This document shows, piece after piece, positions 19,615-31,491 of a stretch of DNA of 64,000 nucleotides; positions within the stretch are counted from its first letter, which is position 1; each line of letters begins with the position of its first letter. The notes below the pieces were generated by a model, which saw only the letters and a list, made by a program, of their open reading frames with translations, had not been told where the DNA came from and made no database searches. The DNA lies in assembly GCF_963583255.1 (NCBI RefSeq), contig NC_084811.1:17006088-17070087 (forward strand). The letters are read 5' to 3'. This DNA comes from Pyrus communis (lineage: Eukaryota > Streptophyta > Magnoliopsida > Rosales > Rosaceae). Made by a program: the position numbers and the translations under genes.

Positions 19615-20380
19615 TGTCGACCTTCGTCTTTTATGGCAGGGCAAACCTGAAGAGAATGCCCAACTCTCCCTCACCTCTAAGGGCGCACTCCCAGCAAAGC
19701 CTTTTGAAATACTCAATTCTTTCTTCTTCCCCAAAGATGATACCAGATGCCTGGAGTACATATGACCCAGGAGGAAACAGCATAACAAATACATGTGCTG
19801 ATTCATTCACCGCTTCTTCAAAAGAAAAGGTATCTCATATCATCAAGGTCAAAAGAAAAAGTATCTCATATCATGCTCTTTCCCTGTCTTTTTCTTTGTC
19901 CTTGTTCTTACTCGCATGGCAAAGTAAAAGAAGCAATCAGCCGGCACTTGGAGTCAGTCTTCCGATCTGGAGCCAACTGCCTGGAATCTATTCCTGATTG
20001 CTTACCTAGCGTTGCTCTCGAGTAGTCATCTTCAACGGTTGATACACTTCCGGAGAAGGGACCACTTCTGCAAAGGGGAGCGAGTAAGGCAAGTGAAAAT
20101 GATATATTGAAGCATGTGGAGACAAACATAGGCTGAGTTATCCTCCAACCCTTTTCAATACGAATTGGAAAGATTGAACAAAGAAACAGACCAAAGGGGT
20201 AAGCTCAGACCTTCGGGGAAGACCAAAAGAACCATCCTGCTGCCCAGTTCAAGAAGTAGCACAAAGGAAAATCAACGATGGGCAGAAACCAGTTCAAGAG
20301 TAAGCCTGTGGAATCACATAGATCAAAAGCTTCAATGCAATTACCAAGGAGAAGATGGAATTTACACTCTATAACCAGAT

Positions 20381-21401
20381 TTGCGTCTCTAAACTCTTCT
20401 CTTTGTTAATTACATTATGCCATGTTTAGTATGTTTAAGTGCTTTTTGTGTATTTACTTATGCTTTGTGTGAATCTATGCTTAAAACATTGAGGACAATG
20501 TTTGATTTAAGTGTGGGGGGGTAACTAAGTATGTTGATGCAAATTCGTTGAATTTTATCACCCATAACTTCAAGTGTTGTTCCTTGCTGTTTTAAATGTT
20601 TTTAAGGTGTTTTTAAACTGTTTTAGCGTGTTTTGTTTTATAACTCCGAAAATCACATAAAAATTTGAAAAACATTTTTTTGAAAAGCCTAAAAAGAGTG
20701 TTTTGAGTCGTTTTTGTGAGTTTGTGTCTTAGGGTACCTTCCAACACAATGATAAGGATTTGGTTTATAATTGCATGACGGTTAGAAAGAGTTATTAACA
20801 TAGAGAAAAGTTTGATTTACTCTTGGTATATGCTTGGTTATGGTTATAATGTATGACTTCACATGAAATCATAAAAGAAAAAAAAAAAATTTCGTTTTTG
20901 TAACATGCTTGAAGGAAGGAACTCAAACAAACGCTACAACCCTGAGAGACTTGAGCCTATAACGTTCTTTGGAGAGTATAATCTGTGATTTCTTGTTTTC
21001 TAAAGTCGTTGCATGATCTCATTATTCTTTGCTTGGTTACTACTTAGAAGGCGTTTCATCATATAGTTCCAAATGCTAGAACTCATGCCCATTTCATTCA
21101 AAGCATGTTATTGATTTGCATAACACATATTCAAGATGAAGTTGTGTAGTTGCCACCATAGCCAAATAGCCTCACTTCCCATATTTCATATATGTTGTAA
21201 GTTGTACCCCCGTTGAGCCGTGTTAGCCATGTTCTTTGTTAACCCACTTTTTCCTCACCTAGCCTAGTTTAGGACAATCCCCACCCTTGTTCTTAAAAGA
21301 TAGTGAGCATGACTTAATTGAATTCCTTTTGAGTTACATTATGAAAGAAAATAAGTGTGGGGGAGAGAATGTTTAAGTGTTTATGTTTTGAGATTCAAAA
21401 G

Positions 21402-21434
<33 letters not shown>

Positions 21435-22177
21435 AGAGAAAAGAATAAGTGATTGAAGAAAGGTTCCAAAACACCAATTCTGGGCGTAAATTGTCTAAAT
21501 TCTCCCTTTTTGTTCAAAAGTTGAGTTTTCATTCAAAAGTGAATTCTAAGTTGATTCAAATGCTTTGCTCACTATTTCTTTAAGAACCTTTGTTTTCCAT
21601 ATCCCTTCTTTGTTATCCACATACCCCAAGCCCCGTTACAACCCTTGACTTCTATTTTGAGTGTTGTGTATTTCAATTTGTGGAGTTTGAACTTGGTATG
21701 AGCTTATGGTGTCACTGGTTCTCGCGTCTAAGTAGTAGCATTCCATTCATGAGATCATATCTAAACATGCTTATTAACTCCAGAAATTGCGTTCTTTGTG
21801 ATACTTATATGTGAGTGTTCATTTTCATGTTACATCAATCTTCTCACATATGACTAGATTAGGGTGTGTAGTTAGAAATTCTGAGTGAAAATCGAGTGCA
21901 TATCTTGTAAGGAATTGAGCAAATTCTCTAAGGCATGTTACTACATTCAAAACATGGTTTTAAATGCTTAATTGTGAACTAGTATATGGTGACTATGATT
22001 AAGAATGTACTTAAGTGGGAAGATGACTAAAATCTGTGAGAATGATGATTTTTAACATGTCATGTGCATTGGAAATCCCTAAGACGGTTGTTGGAAGGTT
22101 TAGGTTGTGTTTTACGTGTTTAGTGTCGTTTTGTTTATTTGTTTTTATTCTGTTTTGCTCGAGGACTAGCAAAAGCT
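20381..22177 (+). mobile_element. Second tail copy and 3' noncoding region of element B
   Basis: No gene is seen. 20477-20732 repeats 18058-18333. The palindrome AAACATTGAGGACAATGTTT (20484-20503) is intact here, followed by AAGTGTGGGGGGG (20509-20521). A third AAGTGTGGGGG lies at 21353-21363, and an A tract of nearly 30 bases near 21403-21431. The region is collinear with 2340-4163 of element C, which shows it is an ancestral part of the family. Confidence 0.75.
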
Positions 22178-22192
22178 AAGTGTGGGGGTATT
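22178..22192 (+). other. Polypurine tract of element B
   Basis: AAGTGTGGGGGTATT directly abuts the TGATAGG start of the 3' LTR. Element A has TTTTGGGGTATT at the equivalent place (27170-27181). It would be the RNA primer for plus-strand synthesis. Confidence 0.8.
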
Positions 22193-24710
22193 TGATAGGA
22201 GCATATTTATGCGACTTAAATGGCTTGTTCTCGTGCATTTACGTTATGTTTCTCTCGTTATTTTAGTCCTTTATGCTTCTTTTGTGTGTTTTCAAGTTCT
22301 AAGGGCCTAGGGAGCAAGAAAGTGCATTTTGAGGCCATTTGGAGCATTTTTGGGCATGGATTGGATAGCTTATCCATGGAGCCAAGAGGATGGACGAATT
22401 TGAAGGCCTTGTATGCACTTGAAGACACAAAACAATGGCCCTAACCCAATCACATTCACCTTGCCTTGGGCTTAACACAAACACCATTCCTTGCCATGCA
22501 AGGGGGAGCAATTTGGGTCCATTTCATGTACTTAAACCCTAGCCCAATCCACAATCACTTCAAAGCCATGCAAAACCTTTCAACACCCTTTAATCATCCC
22601 CCTTTAAGTTATGATTTTATTTCCTAACCCTACATGCATTATTTATTGCATCTTCACATGCATTCACACACACTTTACACATTCAAACACTAGCCAAACC
22701 GTGAGCTCCCATTCCTTTATGCCATTTTCAGATTTCCACCCACTAACCTAGTCATCAACACATGCACTTCCACCTTTCATCCACAATGATTCATGATTCA
22801 TTCACTTTGCATCCTTTAATTCAATCACATACTTTCCCATTGTATAATACATCCACATGCATCTTTAACCAACAAACATTACAACCACATGCACTCCCAT
22901 TCACTCAATGCCGTGGCTTCCCTTTGCACCCACATGCACCCTTTTCTCCACATTCCAAACCTTGTGCCGTGTATCCCCTTCATCATTCCAGCATTCCACC
23001 TAATTCACATGCCTTCATTCATTCTTTATTCCACTTACACTCATCATCACACACCTTAGCAATCAACACATGCAATCACATGCATCACAACCACAAAGAA
23101 CCATCCTGAAAACACATTGCCGTGTATCCCCTTCATCAATTCCAGCATCTTCACATGTCTTCTAGCTTTCCCTTTCATTTCCACCACTCATTCTTCATCA
23201 TTTCAGCCACCTACATGCATTAATTATTAAACTCTTCATCATTGCATTCAGAAAATGAGCAAGAAAGCTTCTCAATGCCGTGTATCCCCTTCACCATTTC
23301 AGCACATTCCAACACCTTCACATGCAATTCCAGTTTTCACATGTTTTCCTAACTGATTTTCCATCATTAATTAGCCACTTGCATCTTAAACAAACAGCCA
23401 TATGTTCCCTCCATTACTCCTATAAATACCCTTGCATTCATTCATTCAAGATCATCTCATTTTCATACACAACACACCACAAACACTTCCATCTTCTCCC
23501 TAGCCGTGAGTCTCTCCATTTTCTGCACCATTCCCTTCCCTTTCTCCTCCATTTCTTCCATTTCCATAATCCCCCAATCCATTCAACACACCAACAACAT
23601 CCCTTAGTCCTTGTGCTACAACGAAGACGAAGAGAAGAGGGCCTAAACGTTCATACAATTCACGTTTGAGTTGTTGGAATGTTTATGCGTTTCTTTGATT
23701 TCAATGTTTAAATTCAATTCTCTTTGTTTTGTAATATGAGGAATGGAAGAGAAGAGTGCCTAAACGTTCATACAATTCAAGTTTGAGTTGTTGGAATGTT
23801 TAGGTGTTTCTTTGATTTCAAAGTTATGAGGAACTAAACCCTTTTGGCTAGGGGTGATTTCAATACCATGATTATTTATGTGATATGAATTAATGAATTC
23901 CGGTTATGAACTCTTGATTCGTGAATGCAATTGGCTTAACTATTTGATGATTAACTTATTTGTGTTTGTTGATTGAGGGTCGACACTTAATTAGCATGCA
24001 TGAATATGTGGCTAAAGTTTAAGAAGGTTTCACATAATCGTTAGTAACTTATACTTGAAAGTAGTGAAGGTCGCTTGTCACGATCGCGTTAAGTTTAATT
24101 CTTAGCATGAGTAACATGATGTCATAGTTACAAATGCTTTGTCAATGCTTATGGTTTTCATTATTCTTAATGATCTTCGATTGTATCTCTATTATGATGA
24201 CATGTAGGGAACTTTTGAGAATGTTTTGGGTTGTCGAATGATGCCATCCAATCCAATAATATAAGGAAAATCTGAGGGTTAACTAGTGATGTCACGGTTA
24301 ATTTGGGGCATTGTCGTTCATAATTCAATGAAGGAATAACTGGAAATTGATTCATATGCATAAATATCATGTGTAGAGAAAGAACCCTTAGCTAGCTTCC
24401 CATCCATTCATTTCCGTCAAATCCATATTTACAATTTGTTTTGTTTCCAAGTATTCATTTTAGTTTAAATTTGTCCAAATCCAATTCCCCCCTATTTCGT
24501 TGAAGTCTTAGTCTTAATCTTTCTTATTTTTAGTTTTGCTTTCTTCGAGCATTAAATAGTATTTTATATTGTGTTTTTATGTTTTTAAGTCAATTTAGAA
24601 GGTTTTAGCAAGCCCTCCTAATCCCCGGTCTAGAACGATCCCTCACTTATCCATTCTACTACAATTGTCAAACGAGGGTTTAATTTGAGTGTCAAGTAAT
24701 TCTCGCATCA
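22193..24710 (+). mobile_element. 3' LTR of element B
   Basis: Nearly identical to 9710-12228. Differences noticed include CATTTACG for CATTTACA near 22258, CAAGTTC for CAGGTTC near 22295, a T indel near 23840, and CCCCGG for CCTCGG near 24622. It ends TCTCGCATCA followed by the GGTAT duplicate. Its U5 keeps the family CTAATCCCCGG word that is mutated by one base in the 5' LTR. Confidence 0.95.
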
Positions 24711-24715
24711 GGTAT

Positions 24716-26486
24716 AGTGGAAGATATCGTAGTTCAAGTCGACAAACTAAATTTGCCTGCTGATTTTGTAGTGTTGGATATGGAAGAAGCTCCTATACAT
24801 GATCGTGAGTTACCTATTTTGCTTGGGTGACCCTTTATGGCCACTGCAAAGACTATCATAGACATGCAAAATGGTATTCTCATCATGATTGTGCTAGGAG
24901 AAATTGTGCAATTCAAAGTGTTTGAATCTCTTTCTCACCCTTCTAGTTCACTTGATTGTTGTTCGGTTGATGTGCTTGATTCGCTTGTTTTCACTAAATT
25001 TTTGCAGGCACAATCCAGTGATCCATTGCAATCTGTTTTAAGTTAATCTTAAGATGAGTTTGACGAAGAATATGCACTCATGGAAGTGGTGGCTGCCTTG
25101 GAAGCATTAAAACTATATCCCTCAACTATTTCACCTCTTATAGAGCCATTAGAACCATCTATCACACATCTGAACCCTTCCATTGTTAAACCTCCAAAAC
25201 TTGAGCTTAAATCACTTCCACCACATCTAAAATATACTTACCTAGCCGAACGTGAAACTCTTCCAGTTATCATAGCATCTGACCTCACCCCAATGGAAAA
25301 AGATAAGCTAAATAGGGTGTTAAAAAAGTTCAAATCAGCCATTGGCTGGTCTATTGCAGATATCAAGGGAATAAGCCCTACCATGTGCATGCATCAGATT
25401 TTATTGGAGGAGGGAGCAAAACCAACCCGTGAACCACAAAGAAGGCTCAATCCGCACATGAAAGAAGTAGTGAAAGCTGAAGTGTTAAAGTTGTTAGATG
25501 TGTGTATCATATACCTAATTTCTGTTAGCAAATGGGTCAGTGCTGTTTAAGTAGTGCCTAAGAGGATTAGAATCATAGTGGTAAGGAATGAGAACAAAGA
25601 GCTTGTGAAAACAAGACCCCCAGCTAGTTGGCGTGTTTACACTGATTATAGGAAATTGAATTCAGACACTTGAAAAGATTATTTTCCTATGCCTTTTATA
25701 GAACAAATGCTTGAGTGATTAGCTGGTCACTCATATTATTATTTTCTTGATGGATATTCAGGTTATAATTAAATTGCGATTGCTCCGGAAGATTAAGAAA
25801 AGACTACATTCACTTGTCCCTTTGGCACTTTTGCATGTAGGAGGATGGCTTTTGGCCTTTGCAATGCCCCAACAACATTCCAAAGATGTATGTTGGCAAT
25901 ATTTTCAGACATGATTGAGAGATTTATTAAGGTATTCATGGACGATTTTTCAATTTTTGGTTCTTCTTTTGATGATTGCCTTAACTATCTCTCTCTAGTG
26001 CTTCAAAGATTTCAGGAAACAAATTTGGTTCTCAATTGGGAAAAGTGTCAATTCATGGTGAAACAAGGTGTTGTGTTGTGTTATACTGACAAAGCAAAAA
26101 TTGACATCATCTCAAATATGGTAGCTCCTATATCAGTGAAGGGAGTGAGAAGCTTTCTAGGACATGCTGATTTTTATCGTCGTTTCATTAAAGATTTTTC
26201 CATAATCACTCATCCATTATGCAATCTTTTGGCTAAAGATGTTGTATTTCACTTTGATAAAGATTGTATTATGCGTTTAACACCTTGAAACATGAACTAA
26301 CCTTTGCTTCTATATTATGGCACCAGATTGGTCTTTACCTTTTGAATTAATGTGTGATGCCTTTGACTGTGCTATTGGTGCTATTTTAGGTCAAAGAGTG
26401 AATAAGCTCCCACATGTGATTTACTATGCAAGCTGGACATTAAACGATGCTCAACTTAATTACTCCACAACCGAAAAACAGTTGCT
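24716..26486 (+). pseudogene. Element A protease end, RT and partial RNase H, decayed
   Basis: Protease continues as GIVEDIVVQVD ... ELPILLG then TGA (24828-24830, where LGRPF is expected). The link to RT has EVVAALEAL (from 25080) and LELKSLPPHLKYTYL. RT reads TLPVIIASDL ... [19 protein letters not shown] until a stop near 25548. Further stops interrupt WRVYTDYRKLN and FLDGYSGYN. Then GLCNAPTTFQRCM and the FMDDF active site (near 25937) are open at 25845-26288. RNase H begins (LMCDAFDCAIGAIL, with DASD changed to DAFD) and runs to YSTTEKQLLE at about 26486, then breaks off into an inverted gag fragment. The C-terminal half of RNase H and all of integrase are missing. Confidence 0.85.
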
Positions 26487-26880
26487 TGAAATATCAAGAA
26501 TTTCTTTAAATAACTTATCCTGCTTGCTTTTGGCAAGTCTTCCAGGAAATGGGATGGGATGAGTGTAAGGTTTTTCAGCTTTGTGAAGATTTGGAGCTTT
26601 AAATGAAGAAGTGGCCTTGCTTGGATCATTATTCAGTTTCTCAATCTTTTCTTGAGTGGCACCTGAATTCACATGATCAGATTCATTAATGACTTCATTG
26701 CCAACTCCATTATTAATAACCTTACCACTTCTAAGTGTAGTAATTGCTTTGGCTCTTGCAATCTGACCTGATTGTGTCTCCATTTTGGTTAGAGCAGTTG
26801 AATGTTGTTGAAGCATACTATTGGTAGTTTGCTGGAATTGAAAGGTGTTTTGAGCTAGCATTTTGACCGTATCTTCAAGT
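26487..26880 (-). pseudogene. Inverted gag fragment fused to the RNase H of element A
   Basis: On the minus strand, about 130 codons read MLAQNTFQFQQTTNSML ... NAPxxPYTHPIPFPGRLAKSKQDKLFKEILDIS, the same gag segment that lies on the plus strand at 6774-7156 plus 9287-9350. The two differ at several residues and the inverted copy lacks the solo-LTR insertion. It therefore came from another family member or predates that insertion. The open frame continues across the breakpoint by chance. Confidence 0.85.
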
Positions 26881-27181
26881 GAAGTGGCAGACTTTTGTTT
26901 GAATGTATGACTAAACTTTCATTGGTTCTTATTAGTTTGTTTCAAGTATGCTTTAACCAATTTGTTTATAGAGTCTGTAGATGTTTGTAGGCGTCATCAC
27001 TGTAAACCCTCAGGAGACACAACTCCTCCGACTAGGGATACCTAGAGGTTTAAAGGCTTGTTGCACATGCTCAGTGCAATCGTTTAGCCATCGAAAGTGG
27101 TATAGTTAGATTTTATTGTTTTTGTGTGTTTTTAGTTATAGTTTTGCTCGAGGACTAGCAAAAACCAGGTTTTGGGGTATT
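26881..27181 (+). mobile_element. Remaining 3' tail and polypurine tract of element A
   Basis: Noncoding. It ends with TTTTGCTCGAGGACTAGCAA, which also precedes the 3' LTR in element B (near 22153-22172), then TTTTGGGGTATT as polypurine tract next to the LTR start at 27182. Confidence 0.65.
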
Positions 27182-30100
27182 TGATAACTCATATATTTCA
27201 TGCATTTATACCATTAATTTCTAGTCTTTTTGTGATGTTTTTGAGTTAAACTGGTTGCATTTTACCCCATTTTGTGTTAATGTGCAGTCACATGTACTTT
27301 AGGATCAAGTTGAAGGCAAAAGAAGTGAAAATATGCCCTTTTTGGAGCTGATCCTTATTCAAACGTGGAGAGTGATGTGAAAATTAACTTAACACACAAA
27401 TTAACCCTCTTTTGACAATTGTAGCATATAAATAAGTAGGGATCGTTCTTACACCGGGGATTAGGAGGGATTGCTAAACACTCTAAACTGACTCAAATAA
27501 ATAAAACTAACCTTTAAAACACTTAACTCACTTAAAAAAAACTCAAAACAAGTTCACAAGACTCAAAATAACCTAAAAACACTCAAAACTGCCTAAAAAC
27601 ACAAATTGGGCAGTTTTGAGCGTAAACACAAACTTGGACAAAAATTGGTTCTAACTTGACTCAAAACTCTTAAAAACACAATCTAAAACATATTTGAACC
27701 AATTAGACACTCTAAGACAATTGGGGATTTGGTTTTGGACGAAAATCAAACAAACAAAACAATAATGTAAACTAGGCAGATTTGGACGAAATTGATGGAA
27801 TTAGGTGGATGGTGAGATGGCTAGGAGGTTTTTCTCCACACATGGCATACTTGCATACAACACAATCTTTAGTTGCTTATTCAATGAATTATGAACCTCA
27901 ACACCCCAAGTTAATTAGGTATGCTTAAATTAACTCTCAGATTTCCCTTAGGTCATTGAATTGAATGGAATTAGCGCATTGCAATCAAATTATTCCTTAA
28001 AAGTTTTCTATATGAAAGCGCATAAAAGAAAGACAATCAAAGATCATTAGGTTCTATGGAAATCATAGGTGTTGACGAGGCATTCGTAACTATGAAAGCG
28101 CATGATACTTATGCCAAGAATTTACTTAACATAATTGTGACCAACAATCTCAACTACTGATGAATATAAGTTCCCAACAATTAGGTGAAGTTCCCTCATA
28201 CCCTAGCATCATGTTTATGCATGCAAATTAAGTGTGCACTCTCAATTCATATACATAAACAAGTTTTAATTAAAACAGATAAGTAAATTAAATTCATCAT
28301 TCGTGAAATCACAACTGAAAGTAATCAAATCATCATGCAAAGATAACCATGGTTTCGAAATTCCCCCTAGCCAAAAGGGGATTAGTTCCTCATGCTTGCA
28401 AAACAAAGAGTATAGAATTTAAACATTGAAATCATAAGAAAGATTACACCTAAACGCTTAGCAATTCCAAGATGGATTTGATGCACGGTTTGGCTCCTCC
28501 TCCTCTTCCTTGCTACGACACAAGATGTGTGTGGTGGAATTGGGGGTTTTGGATGGTGTTTTCTTGTTTGGAGGGATGGAGGATGGTTGATTATGGTGGT
28601 AGGGTTGCGACAGATGTGTATGGAGGTGTATGGAGGTTGAAGAATGGATGATAGGGGTTGCGGCACAAAGGTTCTGAATTGCATAAGGGGGTGGTACAAA
28701 TTTGTGGCTGAAATATGTTTATATAGTCCTAGGGTTAAGTAGATTAGGGTTAGACTTAACATATTTTATGGATTAGGGCCCTAGGGTTCGGCACAAGTAA
28801 GTTAAATCCACTTAGGAGAGGGTTTGGCCCAATTAGTTTCATAAAAGGATTTGTGTAACCCAAATCCACAAGGAATTCAGCCTAACAAATCAGAATCCAA
28901 AAGGAAAAAGGTTTAGCAAATTCGTCCAAAATTGGGCCTTCTAGAAACTAGGTGTTTTGTGGCTGATTTTGGGTTTTCTAGAAGAGATAAAAGGGGGAAG
29001 GGTGTGGCACCTATTTAGGGTTAGATAAGGCTTTTAGAAATCATGTTTTTAGGTCCACTTGCAGCTAGGATTAAGGTGGAACAAGATTAGGTTAGGATAA
29101 GATAGGATGAGATAAGGTTTTGGATAATGTTTTGGATAATGTTGGATAAGGTTTTAGATAAGGTTTTGGATAGGGTTTCCTCTTTGAGCTACTTCCTTAT
29201 CCACTTTGTCCTTAGCTTAGTTCCTTCCTCTTCTTATCACATTTCTAGCCTCTTAAAGTCCAAATTCGTCCATCCATGTTGGCCCATATGCAAGCTATCC
29301 ACATAGTGTCCAAAATTGCTCCAAAATGCACCAAAATGCACTTTCTTGGTACTTTAACCCATAGGACCTACAAACACACGAAATTGAGTTGTAATACGAC
29401 ATTAACTAAGATATAATAGCACAAATGCACAAGAATAAGCTAGCTAAGTCGCCTAAATATACTCTTATCAGAGAGAAGTTTAATGACCTGTTCTGGAGCC
29501 CAAATAAAGTTACTTGTTTTAAAGTCCAAATAAAGAATCCAAGATGAATCTGACTTGTTAGAAAATCAGAAACAGAATAGGAAAGGAATTGGGATATCTA
29601 GCCTGATTTGGAGGTGCCAAATAAGGCAAAAACGTGCAAAATAAAGGCTAAGTTGCTGGGATCACTTTGGAATATCTTCCAGCCTTTTTTACCCCATAAA
29701 AACTTGCCTTTTAGCCATTTTTACATGCCCTATTTATTATAGTTGAATTACACTATTCTGAGGATCTTTTTTTCCTCTTTTTTTTCATTCACTCTTAGAA
29801 AACCCTAGCTGTTCCATACACTTTCACCACTACTGAAGACTAATCGCAGAAGGTTGTTCTTGGAGAAGTTCTACATCAGAATTACTTCAAGGGTTTCCTC
29901 TCCTGAATTTATTTTCACTCATGTTGTGTATTTTCGTTTTAATTTCTGTGAACATGATGTGTAACTAAGTTCATAGCTAGGGATTTCAATGTAGCCTTGT
30001 AAAATTGATCCATGTTTTTAAGTTAAAGTATTCAGTTTATCAATCTGCTTCCTGTTTCATTCACTGAATCGATTGTTAAATTTGTTCGTTGATTTTAATG

Positions 30101-30667
30101 TTTAATCACTATTAGGGTTAACTATAGATCATTTATTATAGTAAACATCGTGCTTAGTGTTGGTAGACATGTGAATGAATGAAGAGAATGCTATGCAAAC
30201 ATCCTGCCATGTATTTTCTTTGGTTCTTTAACCTTTTCTTGCATGCTAAAGACTCTTAATTAGGAATCAAAATAGAACATCCCAATTAGGTTGCAGATTA
30301 GGAGAATTTGATTAAAACCACACATCATATGGCTAATCATATATATGTAAAACGAACTGAGGAAATAGGTTGGTAGTTGAATACAACATAACTTTATAAA
30401 CATGGAATTGGTTTTGTAATGGTGAATTCAAATCCCTGGCCTCATCTCCATTGTTTCTACACTAATATATTATTCGCTGCTACATTCCTGCATTTTAATT
30501 TAATTAAATTTACAGCACAAAAACTACTCTCAATTGGTTATTTTCATTCTTTAGTTAGGGTTCTTTCAAAGTTAGTAATTTATAGAGTCCAATCAGTCCC
30601 TGTGGTTCGACACCCTTACTTGTGCCATTATATTAACCATATTTTTGCACTAGGAAGGAACACAACA
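27182..30667 (+). mobile_element. 3' LTR of element A, interrupted by a solo LTR
   Basis: Starts TGATAACTCATATATTTC and ends AGGAAGGAACACAACA. Without the insertion at 27373-29470 and one GAGAG copy it is about 1.38 kb, collinear with 4164-5468. The open frames inside (for example 30419-30835) are LTR sequence, also present in the left LTR at 5219, and not genes. Confidence 0.88.
27373..29470 (-). mobile_element. Solo LTR II (Athila-like, minus strand), TSD GAGAG
   Basis: Read on the minus strand it starts TGATAAGAGTATATTTAGG and ends in CA. It is flanked by GAGAG at 27368-27372 and 29471-29475. The uninterrupted site is seen in the left LTR of A at about 4289-4296. The word ATGCGCTTTCAT occurs twice (28092-28103 and 28012-28023 on the minus strand) with a related form at 27965-27979. 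Confidence 0.93.
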
Positions 30668-31247
30668 TATGGTTCTACTTTGGAACTACTGTTCAATATC
30701 GGTCCCAAGCTCAGAAGCTCTACATTAAACTCCATCTCGAATTTTCTGCAAAATTCATGTGCCAGAGAGAGACCAAAGGGGACCAACAAGGGAGGTGTTT
30801 GCGCGTGCGTAATCATGCATCCCACAGCCACTTAAAGCTTACAGAATAGAATCAGCAACAATTTAGTTGTTGGAGCTTAATTTTAGTGCCTGAGATGGGC
30901 TATGCGATTTTGATCGTTGCAATTTTTTTTGGCACAAGTGAACCATCAGAACTGACAAGGCCAGGAACATCAATAGAAGATGATATCAACCACTAAGTTG
31001 CTGCATCATACTGTAGGTAAAGCAATTTCAGCTTCTCTACCTTCTGCATTCACATAACACAGTATTAACTATTAAGTTAAAGCACAAAGACAAACCAAGA
31101 ATTCCAAACCTCTAGTTTTGGACATATGATTCCAGAGAGATATGATCCCCAAAAATGGATTGATCCCGTTTGCCATAATTATAACATTGTGGTTTTTTGC
31201 ACATTGTCGTTTTGAATTTTCGACCTTTGGTTCCAAATTATCCTTGG
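30668..31247. other. Unassigned sequence right of element A
   Basis: No supportable gene. A short minus-strand open frame (within 30628-30831) crosses the LTR boundary and cannot be a gene in its present form. The part beyond the LTR could be a decayed exon, but nothing recognisable supports that. Confidence 0.4.
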
Positions 31248-31263
31248 TGGAGATAAAAGAGAC

Positions 31264-31475
31264 TCTAGTTAGAAGATGTGATTACGAGGCATAGGGTCAA
31301 GGCCAAAGGCATAGAGGAAGACCTAGGAAGACTTGAAAAAAGACCCTACGAAAAGACTTGGACTATTTGGACCTAACGGAAGACATGACACAAGACCGAG
31401 GGTAGTGTTGTTCTAAGATTCATGTAGCCGACCCAACTTAATGGGATAAGGCTTTGTTGTTGTTGTTGTTGTTGT
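31264..31475 (+). mobile_element. 5'-truncated RTE-type LINE with (TTG)n tail, 16-bp TSD
   Basis: The segment ends with GCCGACCCAACTTAATGGGA, TAAGGC and at least five TTG repeats, the characteristic 3' end of plant RTE-clade LINEs. The flanks TGGAGATAAAAGAGAC (31248-31263) and TGGAGATAAAAGGGAC (31476-31491) match at 15 of 16 bases, a typical target duplication for target-primed insertion. Only about 212 bp are left, with no coding part. Confidence 0.88.
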
Positions 31476-31491
31476 TGGAGATAAAAGGGAC

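Larger units (their letters stand above)
18334..20380. mobile_element. Acquired block carrying an antisense gene between two tail copies
   Basis: About 2 kb lying between the two diverged copies of the tail segment. It starts with another TTGGGAGGCAACCCA hairpin (18340-18354), as if it began at the same point downstream of integrase in a related element. It holds the minus-strand ORF 18437-19108, its putative upstream region, repeats at 19268-19528 and a 37-bp duplicated AAAAGAAAAGGTATCTCATA-type stretch near 19818-19890. Its right half (19650-20360) has no convincing gene. It is visibly richer in G+C than the flanking tail. Confidence 0.6.
9710..24710 (+). mobile_element. Complete Athila-lineage Ty3/gypsy retrotransposon (element B), 15,001 bp, TSD GGTAT
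   Basis: Two LTRs of 2519 and 2518 bp start TGATAGGAGCATATT and end TCTCGCATCA, and GGTAT flanks both sides (9705-9709, 24711-24715). In order: 5' LTR, tRNA-Asp primer site, gag-protease, RT-RNase H, integrase, tail, antisense coiled-coil ORF, second tail copy, polypurine tract, 3' LTR. By eye the LTRs differ at about eight places (substitutions and small indels), which implies recent insertion. Domain order, tRNA-Asp primer and the absence of a chromodomain place it in the Athila lineage. The usual sense env-like ORF is absent. Its target is the protease gene of element A. Confidence 0.95.

Noticed and set aside
19428..19997. 189-codon plus-strand frame between the antisense ORF and the second tail copy.
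   Set aside because: No recognisable domain, composition unlike protein, overlaps repeats and the putative antisense promoter. Left as noncoding.
31441..31475. Simple (TTG)n microsatellite.
   Set aside because: It is the 3' tail of a LINE, since the upstream consensus end and the 16-bp duplicates flank it.
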